Positions 25,265 through 35,075 of a DNA stretch of 64,000 bases are shown here, in pieces; the stretch's first letter is position 1, and every line of letters starts with the position of its first letter. Source of the stretch: Demequina sediminicola (GTDB taxonomy: Bacteria > Actinomycetota > Actinomycetes > Actinomycetales > Demequinaceae). The DNA lies in NCBI RefSeq assembly GCF_000975055.1, contig NZ_BBRB01000001.1, forward strand, positions 248,001 to 312,000, written 5' to 3'. A model generated the notes under the pieces. It saw only the letters and a list, made by a program, of their open reading frames with translations. It was not told where the DNA came from and ran no database searches. A program made the translations under genes and the position numbers.

Positions 25265-25771
25265 CTACTGACGACGCAGCGACTCCCCCTTGGCGTACGC
25301 CTGATCACGCAACTCGACCTGGAAGGCGCGCATCTTGTCGCGGATCGCGGCGCCCTCCTCCGTGTCAGCAGAGCCCAAGATACGTGCCGCCAACAGGCCA
25401 GCGTTGCGCGCCCCACCCACAGACACCGTGGCGACCGGAACGCCAGCAGGCATCTGCACGATCGACAGCAGTGAGTCCATGCCGTCCAAGTACTTCAGTG
25501 GCACCGGCACACCAATCACGGGCAGCGTCGTCACAGATGCCAACATGCCCGGCAGATGTGCAGCACCGCCGGCGCCAGCGATGATCGCCCGCAGACCGCG
25601 CTCTTCCGCCTCACGCCCGTAGGCAATCATCTCCTCGGGCATGCGGTGAGCCGAAACCACGTCCTTCTCGAACGCAATCCCAAACTCAGCAACCGCATCG
25701 GCCGCTGCCTGCATCACGGGCCAGTCCGAGTCCGACCCCATCACGATGCCAATCTTCACTGCATCCGTCAC
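25265..25771 (-). CDS. purE: N5-carboxyaminoimidazole ribonucleotide mutase PurE
   Basis: Converts N5-CAIR to CAIR in purine synthesis. The 168-aa product has the class I signature [11 protein letters not shown] near the start, then [10 protein letters not shown] and [11 protein letters not shown]. The start overlaps the end of purK by 4 bp, so the two act as one unit. Confidence 0.97.
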   Translation of the reverse strand: MTDAVKIGIVMGSDSDWPVMQAAADAVAEFGIAFEKDVVSAHRMPEEMIAYGREAEERGLRAIIAGAGGAAHLPGMLASVTTLPVIGVPVPLKYLDGMDSLLSIVQMPAGVPVATVSVGGARNAGLLAARILGSADTEEGAAIRDKMRAFQVELRDQAYAKGESLRRQ

Positions 25772-26913
25772 GACTGCACTCCATCCCGCACCACTGCGGC
25801 GGCAGCCACGGCACGATCGTAGGTCTCGGCCCGGTCCGCACCGGAAAGGTTGACGTGTCCCACCTTGCGGCCAGGGCGCACACCCTTGCCATAGAGGTGG
25901 ATCTTGGCGCTCGCGTCGGTCACGTCACCTAGAGCGGATTCGAGATCCTCGCGGGCACCGCCCAACACATTCGCCATGACGGTCCACGCTGCTGTGGGGC
26001 AGGGGTCTCCCAGTGGCAAGTCCAGTACGGCGCGCAGGTGCTGCTCAAACTGGCCCGTGACGGCGCCGTCCATGCTCCAGTGGCCCGAATTGTGCGGGCG
26101 CATCGCAAGCTCATTAATCAGAATCGCCCCGTCGACTTCAAACAGCTCGACAGCGAGCGCACCGGTGACATCAAGCTCATCCGCGATGGTGCGTGCGATG
26201 CCCTCGGCCTGACGCGCGAGTGTGGGTGACAGGTCGGGAGCGGGTGCGATCACTTCGGAGCACACGCCGTCGCGCTGGATCGACTCCACAGTCACCCAGG
26301 TCCGCGTCTCTCCTGAGGGACGGCGCGCGATCTGCACAGCGAGTTCACGTGCGAAGGGCACCTTCTGCTCAAGCAGCAGGCGGGGGCCACCCTTGGCGGC
26401 AGCGTCTAGCCACGCCTTGGCATCGGCCGATGCTCGGATGACCTTGACGCCCTTGCCGTCGTAGCCGCCGCGCGCAGTCTTGAGGATGGCCTCGCCGCCG
26501 TGGGCGTCGAGGAACGCCTGGACATCGTCCTCGGACTGGGCGATGGCCCAGGCGGGGTTAGGGAGTCCGAGTTCGTCCATGCGCGTGCGCATCTCGATCT
26601 TGTCCTGTGCGAAGCGCAGCGCAGCGAGGCCAGGCCGGGCTGGGACTCCGAGCGCCTCGGACGCTTCGAACACTTCGGCAGGGATGTGCTCGTGTTCCCA
26701 TGTCAGGACAGCGGGGCGTGGGTGGTCGAGGAGACGCTCAATGGCCTCCGGGTCTGTGGGGAGCCCCACAACGGTCTCGTGGGCGGGGGCGGCCGCGGCG
26801 GCTTCATCAGATTCGACGAGGACGCGAAGCGTGACGCCCAGAGCGGTGGCCGCTGGCGCCATCATGCGCGCAAGCTGACCGCCGCCGACGACGGCAACAA
26901 TCGGGGAAGTCAT
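25768..26913 (-). CDS. purK: N5-carboxyaminoimidazole ribonucleotide synthase PurK
   Basis: An ATP-grasp enzyme that carboxylates AIR using ATP and bicarbonate. The 381-aa product has the N-terminal [11 protein letters not shown], an ATP-grasp core with [14 protein letters not shown], and the metal-binding [17 protein letters not shown] near residue 265. Length is normal. It is encoded directly upstream of purE with a 4-bp overlap and is divergent from the GtrA-like gene. Confidence 0.97.
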   Translation of the reverse strand: MTSPIVAVVGGGQLARMMAPAATALGVTLRVLVESDEAAAAAPAHETVVGLPTDPEAIERLLDHPRPAVLTWEHEHIPAEVFEASEALGVPARPGLAALRFAQDKIEMRTRMDELGLPNPAWAIAQSEDDVQAFLDAHGGEAILKTARGGYDGKGVKVIRASADAKAWLDAAAKGGPRLLLEQKVPFARELAVQIARRPSGETRTWVTVESIQRDGVCSEVIAPAPDLSPTLARQAEGIARTIADELDVTGALAVELFEVDGAILINELAMRPHNSGHWSMDGAVTGQFEQHLRAVLDLPLGDPCPTAAWTVMANVLGGAREDLESALGDVTDASAKIHLYGKGVRPGRKVGHVNLSGADRAETYDRAVAAAAVVRDGVQS

Positions 26914-26946
26914 GGCTACAACCTACCGGCGCTACGCTCTTGTCTC

Positions 26947-27468
26947 GTGACAATGGTGACCAAGGTGCGCGCGCGGCTCAGTGAGCTGTTGCGTTTTGGC
27001 GCGGTCGGAATCGCTGGCATCGTCGTGAATCTGGGTGTCTTCAACCTGTTGCGCCTGGGGCCGTTGGCGGCAGATGCCGAGGTGATTGGGGACAGCGACC
27101 GCGTTGTCACAGCAAAGATCATCGCTACCGTCGTGTCGATTTTGTTTGCCTGGTGGGCCCATCGCGGATGGACTTTCCGCGGCCCCAAGCGACATACCCC
27201 TACGCGCGAACTGTTGTTGTTCCTCGCTGTCAACGGCGCGGCTCTGGTGATCGAGGCTCTTGCCGTTGCTGTGAGCCATCACTGGCTTGGATTCCACTCG
27301 CATGTGGCTGACAACGTTGCCTCGCTGGTGGGCATTGGGCTCGGGACCATCGCCAGGTATGTGGGGTACAGCCTGTTTGTCTTCACCTCAGAGGGGAAGG
27401 TCGCTGTCGCGCCCGACCTCCCGGCCGATGCTGCACCGAGGAGCGCTACCGGCGACGACGAGGCTTGA
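26947..27468 (+). CDS. GtrA-family membrane protein
   Basis: A 173-aa protein with four predicted membrane helices and the GtrA pattern: ELLRFGAVGIAGIVVNLGVFNLL near the start, WAHRGWTFRG in the middle, and GTIARYVGYSLFVF near the end. GtrA proteins are thought to flip or support polyprenyl-linked sugars in cell-envelope glycosylation. The start may be GTG 26947 or ATG 26953; neither has a strong ribosome-binding site. The 3' end overlaps the convergent histidine-kinase gene by 23 bp. Confidence 0.88.
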   Translation: MTMVTKVRARLSELLRFGAVGIAGIVVNLGVFNLLRLGPLAADAEVIGDSDRVVTAKIIATVVSILFAWWAHRGWTFRGPKRHTPTRELLLFLAVNGAALVIEALAVAVSHHWLGFHSHVADNVASLVGIGLGTIARYVGYSLFVFTSEGKVAVAPDLPADAAPRSATGDDEA

Positions 27469-28753
27469 CCTTACGTCCGTGCGGCACCACGGAGTCAAGG
27501 TCCACCATTTGCGGAACGCCCTGGAGGAACACAGCGAAGGCGGCCGGAACACGCTGTGCAAGTTCCAGTCGTCCGCCGTCGGCTGTAACGAGGTCGCGGG
27601 CTAGGGCAAGCCCCAGTCCGGTGCCGCGCCCACTGGTCACTTCACGTTCGAAGATCCGCGGGGCGAGTTCCTCGGGGACACCGTCGCCTTCATCGCGCAC
27701 CTCAATGACGACGGCGTGGCTGGTCCCGGACTCGCGTGCCGACACGCTCGTGGTGCCATCGCCGTGGTGAAGAGAGTTTTCGATCAGTGTCGCCATCACC
27801 TGCGCTAGTCCGCCCGGAGTGGCGAACGCCGTCGCATCGGTGTCATGAATCACCAGGCGGCGCCCTGCCGCTTCAAACGCAGCGTCCCACTCTTGATGCT
27901 GCTGCTGAAACACTGTCGCGAGCTCGACCGGCTCGGTGCCAGAGCCCAGCGCCTTGCGGGACCGTCCCAGCAGGTCATCCACGACACCCACCAGTCGCTC
28001 GACCTGTTCCAGCGACTTCTCCGCCTCTTCACGCACATCGTCCTGGTCGCTGAGAGCGGCAATCTCTTCCAGGCGCATGGTGAGAGCTGTCAATGGCGTA
28101 CGCAATTGGTGTGAGGCATCCGAAGCGAACTGGCGCTCTGTGGCCAAGCGTGCGGCCATCCGGTCAGCGGACCGCGACAATTCATCGGCCACCTGGTCAA
28201 TCTCTTCAATGCCTGTGTGCTCAAGTTTGGGTCGCACCTGGCCGGTCCCGAGTTGCTCTGCAGACGCCGCCAGATAGACGAGCGGCGCTGAGAGTCGGTT
28301 GGCCTGCCAGATCGCCATTGCGACACCGGCGGCGACAGCCACCATTCCTGCACCAATGACGAGCAAGACAAAGCGCGCTGCGGACCAGAACACGTCCCAC
28401 CACGGGACATACATGACCACCGCAAGTCCGTCATCGGTGACGTGACTGTCGGAGATCGCTGGTTGAGGCTCCTCACCTGCCGTCATGATTTCGCCGTTGG
28501 GAAGGCTGACGTAAATGTAGGAGGGCGCCCCTGCAGCATCGGACACATACGAGTCCAGGACGCTCGGGGTGATGGTCTCGCCAACGGTGTACCGGACGTC
28601 GAGCGCCCGGGCAGCAGTGGCCGTCCTCAGATCAAGGTCCCGCAGCGCGTCGGTATGCACCAACTGTGCTGCGGCAATTCCCAAGGGGATACCGAGCAGG
28701 ATGACCGCGACCGCGAGCGCGGAGACGGTGGCACGGAGAACTCTCCGCCGCAT
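27446..28753 (-). CDS. Sensor histidine kinase (HAMP-HisKA-HATPase)
   Basis: A 435-aa membrane kinase. TM1 is about residues 8-30; a short extracellular sensor of about 85 residues and TM2 follow, then HAMP. The HisKA phospho-acceptor is in ASDASHQLRTPLTAL. The ATPase has N box NSLHHGD, G1 box RDEGDGVPEE and G2 box GRGTGLGLALA. The cognate response regulator is encoded 9 bp upstream. The signal is unknown. The C-terminal 20 residues end in a basic stretch. Confidence 0.93.
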   Translation of the reverse strand: MRRRVLRATVSALAVAVILLGIPLGIAAAQLVHTDALRDLDLRTATAARALDVRYTVGETITPSVLDSYVSDAAGAPSYIYVSLPNGEIMTAGEEPQPAISDSHVTDDGLAVVMYVPWWDVFWSAARFVLLVIGAGMVAVAAGVAMAIWQANRLSAPLVYLAASAEQLGTGQVRPKLEHTGIEEIDQVADELSRSADRMAARLATERQFASDASHQLRTPLTALTMRLEEIAALSDQDDVREEAEKSLEQVERLVGVVDDLLGRSRKALGSGTEPVELATVFQQQHQEWDAAFEAAGRRLVIHDTDATAFATPGGLAQVMATLIENSLHHGDGTTSVSARESGTSHAVVIEVRDEGDGVPEELAPRIFEREVTSGRGTGLGLALARDLVTADGGRLELAQRVPAAFAVFLQGVPQMVDLDSVVPHGRKVKPRRRR

Positions 28754-28762
28754 CGGTGGGCC

Positions 28763-29440
28763 TTACTCGTCGTTCTCGAAGCGGAATCCCATGCCACGCA
28801 CCGTGGTGATGTAGCGCGGCGACGTAGCGTCGTCGCCGAGCTTGCGGCGCAGCCAGGAGACGTGCATGTCCAGTGTCTTGGAGGGCGCGCTCGGGTCTGC
28901 GTCCCACACTTCCCGCATCAGGGTGTCGCGCGACACCACAGAGCCGGCATGTGCCACCAGCAGGTGGAGGAGGTCGAACTCCTTGCTTGAGAGGTGGAGT
29001 TCGCGGTCGTCCAAGAACGCACGGTGTGCGGAGACATCGATACGCACGGAGCCAACGGAGAGTTCGCCGCCGCTTTCACCTACGACGCCACGGCGCAAGA
29101 GGGCGCGGACGCGCGCCAAAAGTTCCGCGAGGCGGAAAGGCTTGGTGACATAGTCATCCGCACCAGCATCAAGCCCGACCACCAAGTCAACCTCGTCCGC
29201 ACGAGCGGTGAGCATCAGAATGGGCACGTGAAGGCCCTTGTCGCGGATGCGGCGGGCGACATCGACTCCGTCGATATCAGGCAGGCCCAAGTCGAGGATG
29301 ACGAGATCAGCATCGTCTGCTGCTCCCACGCCGCCCATACCGGTCCCGTGCCACTCCACGTCATACCCCTCACGACCCAAAGCACGGGTCAAGGGTTCTG
29401 AAATGGTCGGGTCATCTTCGACCAAGACAATTCGAGTCAT
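28763..29440 (-). CDS. OmpR-family response regulator
   Basis: A 225-aa two-domain regulator. The receiver has the acidic pocket LVEDDP, the phospho-acceptor Asp in LVILDLGLPDIDG, the switch Thr in LMLTARAD and the Lys in YVTKPF. The C-terminal winged helix (about residues 125-225) ends in GDDATSPRYITTVRGMGFRF, typical of OmpR/PhoB regulators. It is co-transcribed with the kinase that follows. Confidence 0.95.
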   Translation of the reverse strand: MTRIVLVEDDPTISEPLTRALGREGYDVEWHGTGMGGVGAADDADLVILDLGLPDIDGVDVARRIRDKGLHVPILMLTARADEVDLVVGLDAGADDYVTKPFRLAELLARVRALLRRGVVGESGGELSVGSVRIDVSAHRAFLDDRELHLSSKEFDLLHLLVAHAGSVVSRDTLMREVWDADPSAPSKTLDMHVSWLRRKLGDDATSPRYITTVRGMGFRFENDE

Positions 29441-29533
29441 GAGGCAACGATACCCGTGGGCATCGAGTTTGCAACGTTCCGACTCGGGCGGTTGGGGACA
29501 GTCGTGTCAACGTCCGGCGATAGGGTGGCGCTC

Positions 29534-31633
29534 GTGAGGGACAACGACTCGGCTGTGCGCAGTAGTACGGCGATCCGCATCATCAGCGCAGCACCGGAAC
29601 GAGTGGTGCTGATGACGGTTGCCCTGGCTCTCGCCGCGGGGTTGGCCGTCACCGTTGGGGCCCACTATTGGTGGACGGTTGTTCCCGGCGCAATCGCGCT
29701 GACTGCCCTCGGTTGGCGGGCGTGCGCACCGCAACCTGCGACACCTCGTGCGGCGCTGGCGTCCGGAATTGCCTTGATTGGCACTATCGCGTGGACTGTG
29801 GTGAACATCGCCATGGCGGCGGAGTACGTCCTTGTGGTGCGTGATCCCGGATTCTTGTCGCTGTCCGGGTTGTGGCTTGTGGACCACGGTTCGACTGACA
29901 TTCCCGCGGCTGCGGCCATTGACGCATCGGCCGGCACCACCCAAATCGTGCCCGATGCGAACGAGGCGTGGAACCTCAAGGGGGATGTGGTGCAACCCCA
30001 GGGGGCAAAGATGCTTCCGGCCACGATCGCTGTCGGCGGGTGGCTTGCTGGCGAGACCGGAGTGCTGGGCGCCAACGCAGTGATCGGTGCGGTAGGAATC
30101 CTTGCTGTCTTTGCCCTCGCACGCCAGTTCCTCTCCCCCATGGCTGCCCTCGCGCCAGCCGGCGCCCTCGCTTTGACTGTCTCCCACATCGGCCTGTCCC
30201 GCCCCGCCTACACGGAGCCCCTGACGCTGTTGTTGGTGATTGCGGGAATCTTGTGGGCGTGGCGCGGTGTAGCGGAACGTTCGACGAACCTGCTCGTGAC
30301 CGGTGCCATCGCATCCGGAGCGACGATGCTGGTGCGGGTTGACGGGCCCAGTTACGCCATCGGCGCACTCGCTGGTGTGGGTATCGCGCTCGCGAGTATG
30401 GAAGCCGACGCACGCTGGCGGCGCCAAGCCGCACTGACGTTCGCGGCGTGGCAGGCGATCGCAGTGGGCGTGGGGTATCTCTCAGTCGCGGTCTGGTCCA
30501 CCGAGTACCTTCAACGGCTTGCCGATGAGACGCACGCTCTCCTTGCCGTCTATGCCGTCCTCGTCCTCGCGCTTGCAGTGTGGGCGTGGACCTGGACTGG
30601 TGGGCCTGGGCAATGGCTGGCACGGCTCTCTGTCACCTTGGGCCGCACGGGTGCCATGGTGGCCGGTGGGGTGATCGTCGCGGGGCTCCTGGTTCTCGCG
30701 TCACGGCCGTTGTGGACCACCGTGCATCGCAGTACAGACAACCCTCGTCATCAGTTCACCAACGGCGTTGTCGAGAGTTTTCAGCAGTCCCAAGGCCTCC
30801 CCATTGAGCCGACGCGTACCTATGCCGAATCTACGGTCACGTGGCTGTCGTATTACCTGACGTGGCCCATCGTGATCCTCGCGATACTTGGCCTGGGCTG
30901 GGCCACGATGCGGATGATCCGGCGCGACGCACGTTGGGCCGTCTTTGTCGGAGCAATTCTGGCGCCAACCTTGCTGTACTTGTGGCGCCCGTCGATCGTG
31001 CCAGACCAGATTTGGGCAATTCGCCGCTTTGAGCCCGCGACACTGCCGGGCTTCATCCTTGCCGCCGCGGCAGCTGGGTGGGCTATCGCCGCCCACCTTC
31101 AAGGTGAACGACTGCGCCTCACCGTTCGACGCACCGTGGGAGTCGCCATGCTGGTGCTGCCGCTGTCGACATGGATCAGCATCTCTCCCGGGGCAGAGTT
31201 CCCAGTGGGCGGCGCAGTGAATGTGACGACGCGGGAGATGATCGGCGCGCGCGATCAGATTGACGACCTGTGCGCCGTTGCCGATGGACGCCCCATCGCG
31301 CTGTTGGGGGACGGCTCACACTTTGGTTCCTTGCGCGTCACCTGCGACGTCCCGGTGGTGCTGGTCTTCAGCACTCCGACGGAATCGCAACTGTCGACCA
31401 TGGCACAGGGCTTTGGCGAGACGCCGGTGGTGGTGACTCGCAAGTCCGAGAAGGTCACGTGGACAGAAGAACCCACCGTGGCGGTGCAGTCGACCGTCAA
31501 GCACTCGGCTTACACCTTGCAAGGAATCCCGCGTTCCATCATCAGCCGCAACTACTCCTGGTACGCCGGAACGGTGAATGCGGACGGTTCCGTGACACCC
31601 ATCACCACGGGTCACACCGCCACCGCTGACTAG
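29534..31633 (+). CDS. Large polytopic membrane protein, GT-C glycosyltransferase-like
   Basis: About 699 aa with 12 or so membrane helices and a C-terminal extracytoplasmic region of about 150 residues. The early RDPGFLSLSGLWLVDHGSTDIP, just after the second or third helix, resembles the first loop of GT-C mannosyl/arabinosyl transferases, where an acidic pair is catalytic. Many actinobacteria have such proteins of unknown substrate, so the call is tentative. GTG 29534 with AGGGTGG just upstream is preferred to the open frame from 29456, which runs into the promoter region of the response regulator. Confidence 0.6.
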   Translation: MRDNDSAVRSSTAIRIISAAPERVVLMTVALALAAGLAVTVGAHYWWTVVPGAIALTALGWRACAPQPATPRAALASGIALIGTIAWTVVNIAMAAEYVLVVRDPGFLSLSGLWLVDHGSTDIPAAAAIDASAGTTQIVPDANEAWNLKGDVVQPQGAKMLPATIAVGGWLAGETGVLGANAVIGAVGILAVFALARQFLSPMAALAPAGALALTVSHIGLSRPAYTEPLTLLLVIAGILWAWRGVAERSTNLLVTGAIASGATMLVRVDGPSYAIGALAGVGIALASMEADARWRRQAALTFAAWQAIAVGVGYLSVAVWSTEYLQRLADETHALLAVYAVLVLALAVWAWTWTGGPGQWLARLSVTLGRTGAMVAGGVIVAGLLVLASRPLWTTVHRSTDNPRHQFTNGVVESFQQSQGLPIEPTRTYAESTVTWLSYYLTWPIVILAILGLGWATMRMIRRDARWAVFVGAILAPTLLYLWRPSIVPDQIWAIRRFEPATLPGFILAAAAAGWAIAAHLQGERLRLTVRRTVGVAMLVLPLSTWISISPGAEFPVGGAVNVTTREMIGARDQIDDLCAVADGRPIALLGDGSHFGSLRVTCDVPVVLVFSTPTESQLSTMAQGFGETPVVVTRKSEKVTWTEEPTVAVQSTVKHSAYTLQGIPRSIISRNYSWYAGTVNADGSVTPITTGHTATAD

Positions 31634-31697
31634 CGGCTATCCACAGATGTAGCACGCAACCCGCGGATGCCACCTCCCTCACGGCACCGTGGCGTCC

Positions 31698-34598
31698 ATG
31701 CGCATCACTGATCCTCACGGCACAGACTGGGAACTCCGGCCCGGAACCACAGTCGGTGACATCGCGACGGCCTGGAACCAGCCGATGCTGTGGTGCGGTT
31801 CCACTCGGCTCAGCCCGGATCATCGCGCGGGCATGGCGCCGGTCGTCGAAGGCGCGTCCCTCACCACCACACCTGGTGACCTGACCCACACTCCAAGCGG
31901 TCCGTATGTGTACGTCGACCGCGGCCCCGACGCCGGTGCGATGGCGTCGTTGGCGACACCCATCACCGTTGGCGCGTCCACCGATGCCGACCTTTCGATG
32001 GATGACCCCACCATGTCGCATGTCCACGCACGCATCGACTCCGGCCAGCGGGTGCGTGTCACAGACCTGCGCTCCACCAACGGAATCGGGACGCGCCTGG
32101 CAAGCAAGAAGTGGTGGGCACCGGGCGAGCATCTGGTTTTGGGCCTGTCGCATCTTCGCCTGGGTGGGCTGGAGGTGCCCGACCCGGATAGCGCCCAGGG
32201 CTTCTCCATGCCGTGGCCAAGCCTGATCGGTGGAGTAGTGAGTGGCGCAATGATTGCCGTGCTGACCGGACGCTGGTATCTGGCCCTTGTTGGTGTGGCA
32301 TTCCCGCTGATCATGATCACCACCCAAGTCGTTCGACGCCGCCGGCACCGTCCCGCTCCACATCAACCACTGCCGTCCGGCCCGCTCGCGGTCCGAGGCG
32401 AGGAACCCTGGACCAGCGGATACCTCAGAGCCATCATGATTGACCGCCAAACACGGCTCGCGCAGTGGGATGAGCAGTGGACCCGCTGGCTCCCTCATGA
32501 GGCACCGCGGGACAGCATTGCTGTGGTTTCGCCGGGCGTTGAGGCACCCTCATGGTGCACGACCGTGGTCGACGTGAGCGCGACCTCCACCACGGAACAT
32601 TCCCCTTCAGGCACCACAGAAGGCCCACCCATGCATGTCAGCGCCACACGAGCCGATGCCGCGGCACGGCGCATTGCCGCGATGCACTCGGGCGACGACG
32701 ACCTTCCCGCCTGCGTGCGCTGGGCTGATCTCACCGACCTCGGGATAGCTTCACGCCAGGGCCATGGCCAGCGTTCCATGATGGCGACCGTCGGGGTCGC
32801 TGCCGGTGGCCCGCTCACTCTTGACCTCGATCACCACGGGCCACACCTGCTCGTGGCAGGGACCACGGGTGCTGGCAAGTCCGTGTTCCTCGAGACACTG
32901 GTCACCGCACTGGCAACAGCACACGGCCCCGCGGACCTTGCTTTGGCCATCATGGACTTCAAAGGCGGCGCAGGGCTTGGTCCATGCCTCGAACTGCCCC
33001 ACGTCGCGGCCACAGTAACGGACCTCGATCCCGAACAAGCGCGCCGTGCACTGGCAGGCCTGGCCTACGAGGTGACAGTGCGCAAGCAAGCGCTCGCGGC
33101 CGCAGGCATGGCGTCCATTGCACAGTGGGAAGAGACAGGCGGTGCACCCGCGCGCCTCGTGGTCGTGATCGACGAATACCAAGAGATCTCACTGCGCATG
33201 CGTGACTTCATCCCCGAGCTCGCCCGCATCGCGGCGCAAGGGCGCTCTCTAGGCCTACACCTGGTGTTGGCGACTCAACGCCCTTCCGGCGCCGTCACGC
33301 CCGAGGTCCGCGCCAACATCGGCTCGACCATCGCGCTGCGGGTCGCTAGCGAGAATGAGTCACGCGACCTGCTCGGAACGGCCGACGCCGCGCTGATCCC
33401 GCGCACCTCACCGGGCCGAGCAATCCTGTCCGGACCCGATGGTCCCGTCTCATTCCAGACCGCGAGCCCCGACGCAGTCCCCTCACCCCCGATGTATCCC
33501 GCTGACTCCCCTCCACCCTCCGGCGCACCGCTCGCTGCCACCGCCGCCCAACGTTGGCGGGCTCACACGAGCGCCACGCCGCTATGGTGCCCGCCACTGC
33601 CAGACACGTTCACACCCACGCCAAGCGACCACATCATCGTGGGAGTCGCCGATGACCCCGACGTCCGGGCCCAACACACCATCGCCTGGGACCCAGCCGC
33701 AGGCCCGTTCATCGCACTTGGGCCCTCACGGTCAGGGCGCACCAGCGTATTGAACTCCATCAGCGCACAAAGCCGCCGCGCGGGACTCACCTCCGTGTGG
33801 TTACCCACATCTCCGCGCGAGGCGGCCCGCACCATCGCACGCGCCTCAAGTCGACCCGACGTGCTGTTGCTCATCGACGACGCGGACAGAGCACTCGCGA
33901 CGCTCCAGACGGTCGACGACGGCGCCGCGTCCGAAGCCCTGATGGCACGCACCTCACTGGGCTTGCCCACCGCTATGGCGGCCTCACCGTCACTGCCGGC
34001 GCGCATCGGCACACGCGCGGCCACCACCGTGCTCTACGACGGCATCGACACCCACCAAGGAGCGCTCTGGGGCGTCCCGCGCGAAAGCCCCACGAGCAGC
34101 GAACGCCGCGGACGCGGATGGATCAAAACGACCCACGGAATGTGGCGAGGGCAAAGCGCCTACTCTCCCGAGCGCACCCACAGTGCTCTCGTCACTCCGC
34201 TTCCCACCACCGTCACCTCCCCCACCTGGGGCATCGGCGGAGACGATGCCCAACCTGTCGCGGCCCCCACCCACGCCACCGTCGTAGGCCCCGACACACC
34301 GTGGCGCGCGGCAGTTGTCGCGTCACTCGACGGCACGGCCACCACCACAGAAGTAGCGACGCTGGCGCCCGCAGGAAAACCCATCATCCTCGCCCACCCC
34401 AGGGCACGCGATGTTCGCACCCTGACCAGGGCAGACCCCCTAGGTCATGTCGATCACTCGGAGGTCCCTGGACGAGTCGTCGTCATCACCCACGGCACAG
34501 CACAAGCAGTGCAGCTCAGCTCACTCGTCGGGCAAGTCCCCCATGGCGTCAATCACCACAGCGGCCAACGCGAGAAGGCCCACCACGATCGCAGATGA
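31698..34598 (+). CDS. FHA-FtsK/SpoIIIE (EssC/EccC-like) membrane ATPase
   Basis: A 966-aa protein. The N-terminal part has an FHA-type fold (about residues 85-150, with VGASTDADLSMDDPTMSHVHARI and LRSTNGIGT), followed by two membrane helices (about 170-210). An FtsK/SpoIIIE ATPase has P-loop GTTGAGKS (about residue 390) and Walker B VVVIDEYQE (about 487). A second nucleotide-binding fold (about residue 674) has GPSRSGRTS, where the P-loop Lys is Arg, so it may be inactive. This order matches EssC/EccC ATPases of type VII secretion, yet no WXG100 or EccB/D/E gene lies nearby. ATG 31698 is used; GTG 31689 is possible. Confidence 0.85.
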   Translation: MRITDPHGTDWELRPGTTVGDIATAWNQPMLWCGSTRLSPDHRAGMAPVVEGASLTTTPGDLTHTPSGPYVYVDRGPDAGAMASLATPITVGASTDADLSMDDPTMSHVHARIDSGQRVRVTDLRSTNGIGTRLASKKWWAPGEHLVLGLSHLRLGGLEVPDPDSAQGFSMPWPSLIGGVVSGAMIAVLTGRWYLALVGVAFPLIMITTQVVRRRRHRPAPHQPLPSGPLAVRGEEPWTSGYLRAIMIDRQTRLAQWDEQWTRWLPHEAPRDSIAVVSPGVEAPSWCTTVVDVSATSTTEHSPSGTTEGPPMHVSATRADAAARRIAAMHSGDDDLPACVRWADLTDLGIASRQGHGQRSMMATVGVAAGGPLTLDLDHHGPHLLVAGTTGAGKSVFLETLVTALATAHGPADLALAIMDFKGGAGLGPCLELPHVAATVTDLDPEQARRALAGLAYEVTVRKQALAAAGMASIAQWEETGGAPARLVVVIDEYQEISLRMRDFIPELARIAAQGRSLGLHLVLATQRPSGAVTPEVRANIGSTIALRVASENESRDLLGTADAALIPRTSPGRAILSGPDGPVSFQTASPDAVPSPPMYPADSPPPSGAPLAATAAQRWRAHTSATPLWCPPLPDTFTPTPSDHIIVGVADDPDVRAQHTIAWDPAAGPFIALGPSRSGRTSVLNSISAQSRRAGLTSVWLPTSPREAARTIARASSRPDVLLLIDDADRALATLQTVDDGAASEALMARTSLGLPTAMAASPSLPARIGTRAATTVLYDGIDTHQGALWGVPRESPTSSERRGRGWIKTTHGMWRGQSAYSPERTHSALVTPLPTTVTSPTWGIGGDDAQPVAAPTHATVVGPDTPWRAAVVASLDGTATTTEVATLAPAGKPIILAHPRARDVRTLTRADPLGHVDHSEVPGRVVVITHGTAQAVQLSSLVGQVPHGVNHHSGQREKAHHDRR

Positions 34599-34898
34599 CG
34601 CAATGATGGGGGCCTGGGTGATCATCAAAGCTGCTGAGGCAACCTGCAGGATCTGCCACATGATGGCGTAGGAGCGCCCCCAGCGTTGCTGACGTTGAAT
34701 CGCACGTGCGGCCATCGCCAAAGCGATAGCGAAAATGCCCAACGTGGCAGCCACAGCAAGCGCGAGATCACCCCCACCGGTGACGCCTTCGGCAACGTTG
34801 ACCCCGGCAAACAGCAGCAGAGCAAGCGACTCAATGACCACGAGTGTCAGGGCAACGGGACGCGCGCTCGCGGACACAAAAGAGGGGATCTTGTCCAT
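34521..34898 (-). CDS. Small integral membrane protein, 125 aa
   Basis: Has four predicted membrane helices covering nearly the whole chain and a short acidic C-terminus (DAMGDLPDE). No family recognised. Its 3' end overlaps the convergent FtsK-like gene by 78 bp, which makes one of the two annotated ends worth checking, but both frames are well formed. ATG 34898 (MDKIPSFVSASARP) is preferred; the frame is open to 34940. Confidence 0.7.
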   Translation of the reverse strand: MDKIPSFVSASARPVALTLVVIESLALLLFAGVNVAEGVTGGGDLALAVAATLGIFAIALAMAARAIQRQQRWGRSYAIMWQILQVASAALMITQAPIIASSAIVVGLLALAAVVIDAMGDLPDE

Positions 34899-34923
34899 GC
34901 CGTCCAAAGTACCGGCCCCCGAT

Positions 34924-34937
34924 TGTGATTGATCACA
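34924..34937. promoter_or_regulatory. Palindrome TGTGAT-TG-ATCACA between whiB1 and the small membrane gene
   Basis: A perfect palindrome with a 2-nt centre, 26 bp before the small membrane-protein start and about 140 bp before whiB1. The arms resemble CRP half-sites (TGTGA and TCACA), but they are four bases apart where CRP normally has six. Mycobacterial whiB1 is controlled by CRP, which makes the location notable. A GntR-type regulator is the alternative. Confidence 0.45.
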
Positions 34938-35075
34938 CATCGTTCACCTCTTGTCAACGTGACAGAACAGTGAGAACCTAGATCTAGTGACATTCGCAAT
35001 GGCTGCGGCACAGTCTCCCTCCATCACAAATTTGGTTGACTTAGCCGCGCCTCCCCATTACCCCTGGAGGATCTC

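Noticed and set aside
34920-34940. Canonical CRP site
   Set aside because: The half sites are four bases apart where six are needed, so I kept it only as an unassigned palindrome.
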